Below, one piece after another: positions 25,090 through 38,981 of a DNA stretch of 64,000 bases. Every line of letters begins with the position of its first letter. The stretch's first letter is position 1. Position numbers and translations under genes: made by a program. The DNA is from Eledone cirrhosa. Its lineage: Eukaryota > Mollusca > Cephalopoda > Octopoda > Eledonidae. The notes beneath the pieces are model-generated. The model was given only the letters and a program-made list of their open reading frames with translations, made no database searches and was not told where the DNA came from. The stretch is from positions 360,167,436-360,231,435 of the forward strand of contig OZ024742.1 of NCBI GenBank assembly GCA_964016885.1, written 5' to 3'.

Positions 25090-27084
25090 TATACACAGTA
25101 TCTCTCTTCTATAACACCCCATCAACGTCTATATAGTGGTGACACAGCCACTCACCCATACACAGTATCTCTCTTCTATAATGCCCCATCAACGTCTATA
25201 TAGTGGCGACACATCCTGTCACCTATACACAGTATCTCTCTTCTATAACACCCCATCAACGTCTATATATTGGTGAAACAGCCAGTCACCCATACACAGT
25301 ATCTCTCTTCTATTATACCCCATTAACATCTATATAATGGTGACGCATCCAGTCACCTATCCACAGTATCTCTCTTCTATAACACCCCATCAACGTCTAT
25401 ATAGTGGTGAAACAACCAGTCACCCATACGCAGTATCTCTCTTCTATAACACCCCATCAACGTATATATAGTGGTGAAACAGCCAGTCACCCATTCACAG
25501 TATCTCTGTTCTATGACACCCCATCAACGTCTATATAGTGGTGACACATCCAGTCACCCATACACAGTATCTCTCTTCTATAACACCCCATTAACGTCTA
25601 TATAATGGTGACGCGTCCAGTCACCTATACACAGTATCTCTCTTCTATAACACCCCATTGACGTCTATATAGTGGTGAAACAGCCAGTCTCCCATACACA
25701 GTATCTCTGTTCTATAACACCCCATCAACGTCTATATAGTGGTGACACATCCAGTCACCCATACACAGTATCTCTCTTCTATAACACCCCTCAACGTCTA
25801 TATACTGATGAAACAGCCAGTCACCCATACACAGTATCTCTCTTCTATAACACCCCATCAACGTCTATATAGTGGTGACACATCCAGTCACCTATGCACA
25901 GTATGTCTCTTCTATAATACCCCATTCACGTCTATATAGTGGTGACACATCCATTCACCCATACACAGTATCTCTCTTCTATAACACCCCATCAACGTCT
26001 ATATAGTGGTGAAACAGCCAGTCACCCATACACAGTATCTCTCTTCTATAACACCCCATCAACGTCTATATAGTGGTGAAACAGCCAGTCACCCATACAC
26101 AGTATCTCTCTTCTATAACACCCCATTAACGTCTATATAATGGTGACGCATCCAGTCACCTATACACAGTATCTCTCTTCTATAACACCCCATTGACGTC
26201 TATATAGTGGTGAAACAGCCAGTCACCCATACACAGTATCTCTGTTCTATAACACCCCATCAACGTCTATATAGTGGTGACACATCCAGTCACCCATACA
26301 CAGTATCTCTCTTCTATAACACCCCATCAACGTCTATATACTGATGAAACAGCCAGTCACCCATACACAGTATCTCTCTTCTATAACACCCCATCAACGT
26401 CTATATAGTGGTGACACATCCAGTCACCTATGCACAGTATGTCTCTTCTATAATACCCCATTCACGTCTATATAGTGGTGACACATCCAGTCACCCATAC
26501 ACAGTATCTCTCTTCTATAACACCCCATCAACGTCTATATAGTGGTGAAACAGCCAGTCACCCATACACAGTATCTCTCTTCTATAACACCCCATCAACG
26601 TCTATATAGTGGTGAAACAGCCAGTCACCCATACACAGTATCTCTCTTCTATAACACCCCATCAACGTCTATATAGTGGTGAAACAGCCAGTCACCTATA
26701 CACAGTATCTCTCTTCTATAACACCCCATCAACGTCTATATAGTGGTGAAACAGCCAGTCACCCATACACAGTATCTCTCTTCTATAACACCCCATCAAC
26801 GTCTATATAGTGGTGACGCATCCAGTCACCCATACACAGTATCTCTCTTCTATAACACCCCATCAACGTCTATATACTGATGAAACAGCCAGTCACCCAT
26901 ACACAGTATCTCTCTTCTATAACACACCATCAACGTCTATATAGTGGTGAAACAGCCAGTCACCTATACACAGTATCCCTCTTCTATAATACCCCATCAA
27001 CGTCTATATAGTGGTGAAACAGCCAGTCACCCATACACAGTATTTCTCTTCTATTATACCCCATCAACGTCTATATAATGGTGA
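25090..27084 (+). repeat. 30-monomer HOR unit, copy 1 (2,009 bp)
   Basis: This unit is followed directly by a second copy at about 27,099-29,093. The anchor catacgcag (about 25,426 and 27,435) and the cagtctccc monomer (25,672 and 27,681) give 2,009 bp, which is 30 monomers less 1 bp. The missing base is the single cccctcaacg monomer near 25,785. The copies differ by very few bases, for example cgtatatatag near 25,460 against cgtctatatag near 27,470. Confidence 0.85.
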
Positions 27085-27098
27085 AACAACCAGTCACC

Positions 27099-29093
27099 TA
27101 TACACAGTATCTCTCTTCTATAACACCCCATCAACGTCTATATAGTGGTGACACAGCCACGCACCCATACACAGTATCTCTCTTCTATAATGCCCCATCA
27201 ACGTCTATATAGTGGCGACACATCCTGTCACCTATACACAGTATCTCTCTTCTATAACACCCCATCAACGTCTATATATTGGTGAAACAGCCAGTCACCC
27301 ATACACAGTATCTCTCTTCTATTATACCCCATTAACATCTATATAATGGTGACGCATCCAGTCACCTATCCACAGTATCTCTCTTCTATAACACCCCATC
27401 AACGTCTATATAGTGGTGAAACAACCAGTCACCCATACGCAGTATCTCTCTTCTATAACACCCCATCAACGTCTATATAGTGGTGAAACAGCCAGTCACC
27501 CATTCACAGTATCTCTGTTCTATAACACCCCATCAACGTCTATATAGTGGTGACACATCCAGTCACCCATACACAGTATCTCTCTTCTATAACACCCCAT
27601 TAACGTCTATATAATGGTGACGCGTCCAGTCACCTATACACAGTATCTCTCTTCTATAACACCCCATTGACGTCTATATAGTGGTGAAACAGCCAGTCTC
27701 CCATACACAGTATCTCTGTTCTATAACACCCCATCAACGTCTATATAGTGGTGACACATCCAGTCACCCATACACAGTATCTCTCTTCTATAACACCCCT
27801 CAACGTCTATATACTGATGAAACAGCCAGTCACCCATACACAGTATCTCTCTTCTATAACACCCCATCAACGTCTATATAGTGGTGACACATCCAGTCAC
27901 CTATGCACAGTATGTCTCTTCTATAATACCCCATTCACGTCTATATAGTGGTGACACATCCATTCACCCATACACAGTATCTCTCTTCTATAACACCCCA
28001 TCAACGTCTATATAGTGGTGAAACAGCCAGTCACCCATACACAGTATCTCTCTTCTATAACACCCCATCAACGTCTATATAGTGGTGAAACAGCCAGTCA
28101 CCCATACACAGTATCTCTCTTCTATAACACCCCATTAACGTCTATATAATGGTGACGCATCCAGTCACCTATACACAGTATCTCTCTTCTATAACACCCC
28201 ATTGACGTCTATATAGTGGTGAAACAGCCAGTCACCCATACACAGTATCTCTGTTCTATAACACCCCATCAACGTCTATATAGTGGTGACACATCCAGTC
28301 ACCCATACACAGTATCTCTCTTCTATAACACCCCATCAACGTCTATATACTGATGAAACAGCCAGTCACCCATACACAGTATCTCTCTTCTATAACACCC
28401 CATCAACGTCTATATAGTGGTGACACATCCAGTCACCTATGCACAGTATGTCTCTTCTATAATACCCCATTCACGTCTATATAGTGGTGACACATCCAGT
28501 CACCCATACACAGTATCTCTCTTCTATAACACCCCATCAACGTCTATATAGTGGTGAAACAGCCAGTCACCCATACACAGTATCTCTCTTCTATAACACC
28601 CCATCAACGTCTATATAGTGGTGAAACAGCCAGTCACCCATACACAGTATCTCTCTTCTATAACACCCCATCAACGTCTATATAGTGGTGAAACAGCCAG
28701 TCACCTATACACAGTATCTCTCTTCTATAACACCCCATCAACGTCTATATGGTGGTGAAACAGCCAGTCACCCATACACAGTATCTCTCTTCTATAACAC
28801 CCCATCAACGTCTATATAGTGGTGACGCATCCAGTCACCCATACACAGTATCTCTCTTCTATAACACCCCATCAACGTCTATATACTGATGAAACAGCCA
28901 GTCACCCATACACAGTATCTCTCTTCTATAACACACCATCAACGTCTATATAGTGGTGAAACAGCCAGTCACCTATACACAGTATCCCTCTTCTATAATA
29001 CCCCATCAACGTCTATATAGTGGTGAAACAGCCAGTCACCCATACACAGTATTTCTCTTCTATTATACCCCATCAACGTCTATATAATGGTGA
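27099..29093 (+). repeat. 30-monomer HOR unit, copy 2
   Basis: Partner of 25,090-27,084. Its start carries class D (gaaacaacc) before CAGTCACC where copy 1 has gccattcacc, so the junction monomer is a hybrid. After 29,093 it continues as the 22,236-24,310 type until about 29,667. A tatatggtgg variant near 28,750 is private to this copy. Confidence 0.83.
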
Positions 29094-29667
29094 CGCATCC
29101 AGTCACGTATACACAGTATCTCTCTTCTATAACACCCCATTGACGTCTATATATTGGTGAAACAGCCAGTCACCCATACACCATATCTCTCTTCTATAAT
29201 ACCCCTTCACCGTCTATATAGTGGTGACTTATCCAGTCACCTATACACATTATCTCTCTTCGATAACACCCCATTGACGTCTATATAGTGGTGAAACAGC
29301 CAGTCACCCATACACAGTATCTCTCTTCTATAACACCCCATCAACGTCTATATAGTGGTGACACATCCAGTCACCTATACACAGTATCATTCTTCTATAA
29401 CACCCCATCAACGTCTATATAGTGGTGAAACATCCAGTCACCCATACACAGTATCTCTCTTCTATAACACCCCATCAACGTCTATATAGTAGTGAAACAG
29501 CCAGTCACCCAAACACAGTATCTCTCTTCTATAATACCACATCAACGTCTATATAGTGGTGAAACAGCCAGTCACCCATTCACTGTATCTCTGTTCTATA
29601 ACACCCCATCAACATCTATATAGTGGTGTCACATCAAGTCACCTATACACAGTATCTCTCTTCTATA

Positions 29668-32600
29668 ACATCCCATCAACGTCTATATAGTGGAAAACAG
29701 CCAGTCACCCATACACAGTATCTCTCTTCTATAACACCCCATCAACGTCTATGTAGTGGTGAAACAACCAGATACCCATACACCATATCTCTCTTCTATA
29801 ATACCCCATCAACGTTTATATAGTGGTGACACATCCAGTCACCTATACACAGTATCTCTCTTCTATAACACCCCATTGACGTCTATATAGTGGTGAAACA
29901 GCCAGTCACCCATTCACAGTATCACTGTTCTATAACACCCCATCAACATCTATATAGTGGTGTCACATCAAGTCACCTATACACAGTATCTCTCTTCTAT
30001 AACACCCCATCAACGTCTATATAGTGGTGAAACATCCAGTCACCCATACACAGTATCTCTCTTCTATAACACCCCATCAACGTCTATATAGTGGTGAAAC
30101 ATCCAGTCACCCATACACAGTATCTCTCTTCTATAACACCACATCAACGTCTATATAGTGGTGACACATCCAGTCACCTATACACAGCATGTCTCTTATA
30201 TAATACCCCATTCACGTCTATATAGTGGTGACACATCCAGTCACCCATACACAGTATCTCTCTTCTATAACACCCCATCAACGTCTATATAGTGGCAACA
30301 CATCCAGTCACCTATACACAGTATCTCTCTTCTATAACACCTCATCAACGTCTATATAGTGGTGAAAAAGCCAGGCACCCATACACAGTATCTCTCTTCT
30401 ATAACACCCAATCAACGTCAATATAGTGGTGACGCATCCAGTCACCCATACACAGTATCTCTCTTCTATAACACCCCATCAACGTCTATATACTGATGAA
30501 ACAGCCAGTCACCCATACACAGTATCTCTCTTCTATAACACACCATCAACGTCTATATAGTGGTGAAACAGCCAGTCACCTATACACAGTGTCCCTCTTC
30601 TATAATACTCCATCAACGTCTATATAGTGGTGAAACAGCCAGTCACCCATACACAGTATCTCTCTTCTATTATACCCCATCAACGTCTATATAATGGTGA
30701 AGCATCCAGTCACCTATACACAGTATCTCTCTTCTATAACACCCCATTGACGTCTATATAGTGGTGAAACAGCCAGTCACCCATACACAGTATCTCTCTT
30801 CTATAACACCACATCAACGTCTATATAGTGGTGACGCATCCAGTCACCCATACACAGTATCTCTCTTCTATAACACCCCATCAACGTCTATATAGTGGTG
30901 AAGCATCCAGTCACCCATAAACATTATCTCTCTTCTATAACACCCAATCAACGACTATATAGTGGTCACACATCCAGTCACCCATACATAGTATCTCTCT
31001 TCTATAACACCCCATCAACGTCTATATAGTGGTGAAACAGCCAGTCACGCATACACAGTATCTCTCTTCTATAACACCCCATCAACATCTATATAGTGGT
31101 GAAACAGCCAGTCACCCATACACAGTATCTCTCTTCCATACTACCTCATCAACGACTATATAGTGGTGATACAGCCACTCACCCATACACAGTATCTCTC
31201 TTCTATAACACCCCATCAACGTCTATATAATGGTGACGCATCCAGTCACCTATACTCAGTATCTCTCTTCTATAACACCCCATCAACGTCTATATAGTGG
31301 TGAAACAGCCAGTCACCCATTCACAGTATCTCTCTTCTATAACACCCCATCAACGTCTATATAGTGGTGACACATCCAGTCACCTATACACAGTATCATT
31401 CTTCTATAACACCCCATCAACGTCTATATAGTGGTGAAACATCCAGTCACCCATACACAGTATCTCTCTTCTATAACACCCCATCAACGTCTATATAGTG
31501 GTGAAACAGCCAGTCACCCAAACACAGTATCTCTCTTCTATAATACCACATCAACGTCTATATAGTGGTGAAACAGCCAGTCACCCATTCACAGTATCTC
31601 TCTTCTATAACACCCCATCAACGTCTATATAGTGGTGAAACAGCCAGTCACCTATACACAGTATCTCTCTTCTATAACACCCCATCAACGTCTATATAGT
31701 GGTGAAACAGCCAGTCACCTATACACAGTATCCCTCTTCTATAATACCCCATCAACGTCTATATAGTGGTGAAACAGCCAGTCACCCATACACAGTATTT
31801 CTCTTCTATTATACCCCATCAACGTCTATATAATGGTGACGCATCCAGTCACGTATACACAGTATCTCTCTTCTATAACACCCCATTGACGTCTATATAT
31901 TGGTGAAACAGCCAGTCACCCATACACCATATCTCTCTTCTATAATACCCCTTCAACGTCTATATAGTGGTGACACATCCAGTCACCTATACACAGTATC
32001 ATTCTTCTATAACACCCCATCAACGTCTATATAGTGGTGAAACATCCAGTCACCCATACACAGTATCTCTCTTCTATAACACCCCATCAACGTGTATATA
32101 GTAGTGAAACAGCCAGTCACCCAAACACAGTATCTCTCTTCTATAATACCACATCAACGTCTATATAGTGGTGAAACAGCCAGTCACCCATTCACTGTAT
32201 CTCTGTTCTATAACACCCCATCAACATCTATATAGTGGTGTCACATCAAGTCACCTATACACAGTATCTCTCTTCTATAACATCCCATCAACGTCTATGT
32301 AGTGGTGAAACAACCAGATACCCATACACCATATCTCTCTTCTATAATACCCCATCAACGACTATATAGTGGTGACACATCCAGTCACCTATACACAGTA
32401 TCTCTCTTCTATAACACCCCATTGACGTCTATATAGTGGTGAAACAGCCAGTCACCCATTCACAGTATCTCTGTTCTATAACACCCCATCAACGTCTATA
32501 TAGTGGTGAAACATCCAGTCACCCATACACAGTATCTCTCTTCTATAACACCACATCAACGTCTATATAGTGGTGACACATCCAGTCACCTATACACAGC

Positions 32601-32769
32601 ATGTCTCTTCTATAATACCCCATTCACGTCTATATAGTGGTGACACATCCAGTCACCCATACACAGTATCTCTCTTCTATAACACCCCATCAACGTCTAT
32701 ATAGTGGCAACACATCCAGTCACCTATACACAGTATCTCTCTTCTATAACACCCCATCAACGTCTATAT
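29668..32769 (+). repeat. Transition block, first appearance of J, K and L
   Basis: About 46 monomers. The first class K (gtggcaacac, 30,292), L (gaaaaagccagg, about 30,363) and J (cagtgtccc, about 30,588) monomers appear here, and all three stay common to the right end. A 66-bp monomer (gtggaaaacag) lies near 29,690. The cacagcatg monomers at 30,183 and 32,595 are 2,412 bp apart (36 monomers). The H/G monomers at 30,901 and 33,179 are 2,278 bp apart (34 monomers). The region is therefore a 36-monomer duplication that later lost two monomers. Its portion at 30.2-31.6 kb recurs at 54.6-56.0 kb. Confidence 0.75.
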
Positions 32770-33751
32770 AGTGGTGAAAAAGCCAGGCACCCATACACAG
32801 TATCTCTCTTCTATAACACCCCATCAACGTCAATATAGTGGTGACGCATCCAGTCACCCATACACAGTAACTCTCTTCTATAACACCCCATCAACGTCTA
32901 TATACTGATGAAACAGCCAGTCACCCATACACAGTATCTCTCTTCTATAACACACCATCAACGTCTATATAATGGTGACGCATCCAGTCACCTATACACA
33001 GTATCTCTCTTCTATAACACCCCATTGACGTCTATATAGTGGTGAAATAGCCAGTCACCCATACACAGTATCTCTCTTATATAACACCACATCAACGTCT
33101 ATATAGTGGTGACACATCCAGTCACCCATACACAGTATCTCTCTTCTATAACACCCCATCAACGTCTATATAGTGGTGAAGCATCCAGTCACCCATAAAC
33201 ATTATCTCTCTTCTATAACACCCAATCAACGACTATATAGTGGTCACACATCCAGTCACCCATACATAGTATCTCTCTTCTATAACACCCCATCAACGTC
33301 TATATAGTGGTGAAACAGCCAGTCACGCATACACAGTATCTCTCTTCTATAACACCCCATCAACGTCTATATAGTGGTGAAACAGCCAGTCACCCATACA
33401 CAGTATCTCTCTTCTATAACACCTCATCAACGTCTATATAGTGGTGAAGCATCCAGTCACCCATAAACATTATCTCTCTTCTATAACACCCAATCAACGA
33501 CTATATAGTGGTCACACATCCAGTCACCCATACATAGTATCTCTCTTCTATAACACCCCATCAACGTCTATATAGTGGTGAAACAGCCAGTCACGCATAC
33601 ACAGTATCTCTCTTCTATAACACCCCATCAACGTCTATATAGTGGTGAAACAGCCAGTCACCCATACACAGTATCTCTCTTCTATAACACCCCATCAACG
33701 TCTATATAGTGGTGAAACAGCCAGTCACCTATACACAGTATCTCTCTTCTA

Positions 33752-33818
33752 TAACACCCCATCAACGTCTATATAGTGGTGAAACAGCCAGTCACCCATA
33801 CACAGTATCTCTCTTCTA
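33752..33818 (+). repeat. Reference monomer of the satellite
   Basis: This copy carries the commonest base at every position I could judge, so it serves as the coordinate reference. It is a class A monomer (AAACAGCCAG at 31-40, then TCACCC). The commonest alternatives are ACACATCCAG (class B) or ACGCATCCAG (class C) at 31-40, CCTAT instead of CCCAT at 45-49, TTGACG instead of TCAACG at 11-16, and ATACCCC instead of ACACCCC at 3-9. The ACGT tetramer and CTATATAG palindrome are kept in most copies. Confidence 0.9.
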
Positions 33819-34719
33819 TAACACCCCATCAACGTCTATATAGTGGTGAAACAGCCAGTCACCTATACACAGTATCTCTCTTCTATAACACCCCATCAAC
33901 GTCTATATAGTGGTGAAACAGCCAGTCACCCATACACAGTATCTCTCTTCTATAACACACCATCAACGTCTATATAGTGGTGAAACAGCCAGTCACCTAT
34001 ACACAGTATCCCTCTTCTATAATACCCCATCAACGTCTATATAGTGGTGAAACAGCCAGTCACCCATACACAGTATTTCTCATCTATTATACCCCATCAA
34101 CGTCTATATAATGGTGACGCATCCAGTCACGTATACACAGTATCTCTCTTCTATAACACCCCATCAACGTCTATATATTGGTGAAACAGCCAGTCACCCA
34201 TACACAGTATCTCTCTTCTATTATACCCCATCAACGTCTATATAATGGTGACGCAGCCAGTCACCTATACACAGTATCTCTCTTCTATAACACCCCATCA
34301 ACGTCTATATAGTTGTGAAACAACCAGTCACACATACACCATATCTCTCTTCTATAACACCCCATCAACGTCTATATAGTAGTGAAACAGCCAGTCACCC
34401 AAACACAGTATCTCTCTTCTATAATACCCCATCAACGTCTATATAGTGGTGAAACAGCCAGTCACCCATTCACAGTATCTCTGTTCTATAACACCCCATC
34501 AACATCTATATAGTGGTGTCACATCAAGTCACCTATACACAGTATCTCTCTTCTATAACATCCCATCAACGTCTATATAGTGGTAAAACAGCCAGTCACC
34601 CATACACAGTATCTCTCTTCTATAACACACCGTCAACGTCTATGTAGTGGTGAAACAACCAGATACCCATACACCATATCTCTCTTCTATAATACCCCAT
34701 CAACGTCTCTATAGTGGTG

Positions 34720-36505
34720 ACACATCCAGTCACCTATACACAGTATCTCTCTTCTATAACACCCCATCAACATCTATATAGTGGTGTCACATCAAGTCAC
34801 CTATACACAGTATCTCTCTTCTATAACACCCCATCAACGTCTATATAGTGGTGAAACATCCAGTCACCCATACACAGTATCTCTCTTCTATAACACCCCA
34901 TCAACGTCTATATAGTGGTGAAACATCCAGTCACCCATACACAGTATCTCTCTTCTATAACGCCACATCAACGTCTATATAGTGGTGACACATCCAGTCA
35001 CCTATACACAGTATGTCTCTTCTATAATACCCCATTCACGTCTATATAGTGGTGATAGAGCCACTCACCCATACACAGTATCTCTCTTCTATAACACCCC
35101 ATCAACGTCTATATAGTGGCAACACATCCAGTCACCTATACACAGTATCTCTCTTCTATAACACCCCATCAACGTCTATATAGTGGTGAAAAAGCCAGGC
35201 ACCCATACACAGTATCTCTCTTCTATAACACCCCATCAACGTCTATATAGTGGTGACGCATCCAGTCACCCATACACAGTATCTCTCTTCTATAACACAC
35301 CATCAACGTCTATATACTGATGAAACAGCCAGTCACCCATACACAGTATCTCTCTTCTATAACACACCATCAACGTCTATATAGTGGTGAAACAGCCAGT
35401 CACCTATACACAGTGTCCCTCTTCTATAATACTCCATCAACGTCTATATAGTGGTGAAACAGCCAGTCACCCATACACAGTATCTCTCTTCTATTATACC
35501 CCATCAACGTCTATATAATGGTGACGCATCCAGTCACCTATACACAGTATCTCTCTTCTATAACACCCCATCAACGTCTATATATTGGTGAAACAGCCAG
35601 TCACCCATACACAGTATCTCTCTTCTATTATACCCCATCAACGTCTATATAATGGTGACGCATCCAGTCACCTATACACAGTATCTCTCTTCTATAACAC
35701 CCCATCAAAGTCTATATAGTGGTGAAACAACCAGTCACCCATACACCATATCTCTCTTCTATAATACCCCTTCAACGTCTATATAGTGGTGACACATCCA
35801 GTCACCTATACACAGTATCTCTCTTCTATAACACCCCATTGACGTCTATATAGTGGTGAAACAGCCAGTCACCCATACACAGTATCTCTCTTCTATAACC
35901 CCACATCAACGTCTAAATAGTGGTGACGCATCCAGTCACCCATACACAGTATCTCTCTGCTATAACACCCAATCAACGACTATATAGTGGTCACACATCC
36001 AGGCACCCATACATAGTATCTCTCTTCTATAACACCCCATCAACGTCTATATAGTGGTGAAACAGGCAGTCACGCATACACAGTATCTCTCTTCTATAAC
36101 ACCCCATCAACGTCTATATAGTGGTGAAACAGCCAGTCACCCATATACAGTATCTCTCTTCCATACTACCTCATCAACGACTATATAGTGGTGATAGAGC
36201 CACTCACCCATACACAGTATCTCTCTTCTATAACACCCAATCAACGTCAATATAATGGTGACGCATCCAGTCACCTATACTCAGTATCTCTCTTCTATAA
36301 CACCCCATCAACGTCTATATAGTGGTGAAACAGCCAGTCACACATTCACAGTATCTCCCTTCTTTAACACCCCATCAACATCTATATAGTGGTGTCACAT
36401 CAAGTCACATATACACAGTATCTCTCTTCTATAACACCCCATCAACGTCTATATAGTGGTGAAACATCCAGTCACCCATACACAGTATCTCTCTTCTATA
36501 ACACC
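34720..36505 (+). repeat. Internal 73-monomer repeat, copy 1
   Basis: Matches 39,611-41,396 at exactly 4,891 bp (73 x 67). Anchors: catctatata of an F monomer (34,771 and 39,662) and ttctataacccc with ctaaatag (35,891 and 40,782). Differences are few: ccatcgacatc near 39,656, tataaagtgg at 40,671 and acatccc near 40,924 are specific to the second copy. Because this repeat lies inside the 131-monomer unit, it appears four times in all (about 34.7, 39.6, 43.5 and 48.4 kb). Confidence 0.82.
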
Positions 36506-38579
36506 CCATCAACGTCTATATAGTGGTGAAACATCCAGTCACCCATACACAGTATATCTCTTCTATAACACCCCATCAACGTCTATATACTGATGAAACA
36601 GCCAGTCACCCATACACAGTATCTCTCTTCTATAACACACCATCAACGTCTATATAGTGGTGAAACAGCCAGTCACCTATGCACAGTATCTCTCTTCTAT
36701 AACACCCCATTGACGTCTATATAGTGGTGAAACAGCCAGTCACCCATAAACATTATCTCTCCTCTATAACACCCAATCAACGACTATATAGTGGTCACAC
36801 ATCCAGTCACCCATACATAGTATCTCTCTTCTATAACACCCCATCAACGTCTATATAGTGGTGAAACAGCCAGTCACGCATACACAGTATCTCTCTTCTA
36901 TAACACCCCATCAACGTCTATATAGTGGTGAAACAGCCAGTCACCCATACACAGTATCTCTCTTCCATACTACCTCATCAACGACTATATAGTGGTGATA
37001 CAGCCACTCACCCATACACAGTATCTCTCTTCTATAACACCCCATCAACGTCTATATAATGGTGACGCATCCAGTCACCTATACTCAGTATCTCTCTTCT
37101 ATAACACCCCTTCAACGTCTATATAGTGCTGAAACAGCCAGTCACCTATTCACAGTATCTCTCTTCTATAACACCCCATCAACGTATATATAGTGGTGAC
37201 ACATCCAGTCACCTATACACAGTATCATTCTTCTATAACACCCCATCAACGTCTATATAGTGGTGAAGCATCCAGTCACCCATACACAGTATCTCTCTTC
37301 TATAACACCCCATCAACGTCTATATAGTGGTGAAACAGCCAGTCACCCAAACACAGTATCTCTCTTCTATAATACCACATCAACGTCTATATAGTGGTGA
37401 AACAGCCAGTCACCCATTCACAGTATCTCTGTTCTATAACACCCCATCAACATCTATATAGTGGTGTCACATCAAGTCACCTATACACAGTATCTCTCTT
37501 CTATAACACCCCATCAACGTCTATATAGTGGTGAAACAGCCAGTCACCCATACACAGTATCTCTCTTCTATAACACCCCATCAAAGTCTATATAGTGGTG
37601 AAAGGGCCAGTCACCTATACACAGTATCTCTCTTCTATAACACCCCATCAACGTCTATATAGTGGTGAAGCAGCCAGTCACCCATACACAGTATCTCTCT
37701 TCTATAACACCCCATCAACGTCTATATAGTGGTGACGCATCCAGTCACCCATACACAGTATCTCTCTTCTATAACATCCCATCAACGTCTATATAGTAGT
37801 GAAACAGCCAGTCACCCAAACACAGTATCTCTCTTCTATAATACCCCATCAACGTCTATATAGTGGTGAAACAGCCAGTCACCCATTCACAGTATCTCTG
37901 TTCTATAACACCCCATCAACATCTATATAGTGGTGTCACATCAAGTCACCTATACACAGTATCTCTCTTCTATAACATCCCATCAACGTCTATATAGTGG
38001 TAAAACAGCCAGTCACCCATACACAGTATCTCTCTTCTATAACACACCATCAACGTCTATGTAGTGGTGAAACAACCAGATACCCATACACCATATCTCT
38101 CTTCTATAATACGCCATCAACGTCTCTATAGTGGTGACACATCCAGTCACCTATACACAGTATCTCTCTTCTATAACACCCCATTGACGTCTATATAGTG
38201 GTGAAACAGCCAGTCCCCCATTCACAGTATCTCTGTTCTATAACACCCCATCAACATCTATATAGTGGTGTCACATCAAGTCACCTATACACAGTAACTC
38301 TCTTCTATAACACCCCATCAACGTCTATATAGTGGTGAAACATCCAGTCACCCATACACAGTATCTCTCTTCTATAACACCCCATCAACGTCTATATAGT
38401 GGTGAAACATCCAGTCACCCATACACAGTATCTCTCTTCTATAACGCCACATCAACGTCTATATAGTGGTGACACATCCAGTCACCTATACACAGTATGT
38501 CTCTTCTATAATACCCCATTCACGTCTATATAGTGGTGACACATCCAGTCACCCATACACAGTATCTCTCTTCTATAAC

Positions 38580-38981
38580 ACCCCATCAACGTCTATATAG
38601 TGGCAACACATCCAGTCACCTATACACAGTATCTCTCTTCTATAACACCCCATCAACGTCTATATAGTGGTGAAAAAGCCAGGCACCCATACACAGTATC
38701 TCTCTTCTATAACACCCCATCAACGTCTATATAGTGGCAACACATCCAGTCACCTATACACAGTATCTCTCTTCTATAACACCCCATCAACGTCTATATA
38801 GTGGTGAAAAAGCCAGGCACCCATACACAGTATCTCTCTTCTATAACACCCCATCAACGTCTATATAGTGGCAACACATCCAGTCACCTATACACAGTAT
38901 CTCTCTTCTATAACACCCCATCAACGTCTATATAGTGGTGAAAAAGCCAGGCACCCATACACAGTATCTCTCTTCTATTAT
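38580..38981 (+). repeat. K-L dimer repeated three times (134 bp)
   Basis: A K monomer (gtggcaacac) followed by an L monomer (gaaaaagccagg) occurs three times in a row, with ggcaac at 38,602, 38,736 and 38,870, i.e. steps of exactly 134 bp. The triplet is also present in the two related blocks, at about 47,379 and 52,604. Elsewhere the K-L pair occurs singly (near 30,292, 35,117, 40,009, 43,894, 48,786 and 54,681). The dimer was therefore amplified locally before the larger block was copied. Confidence 0.85.
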
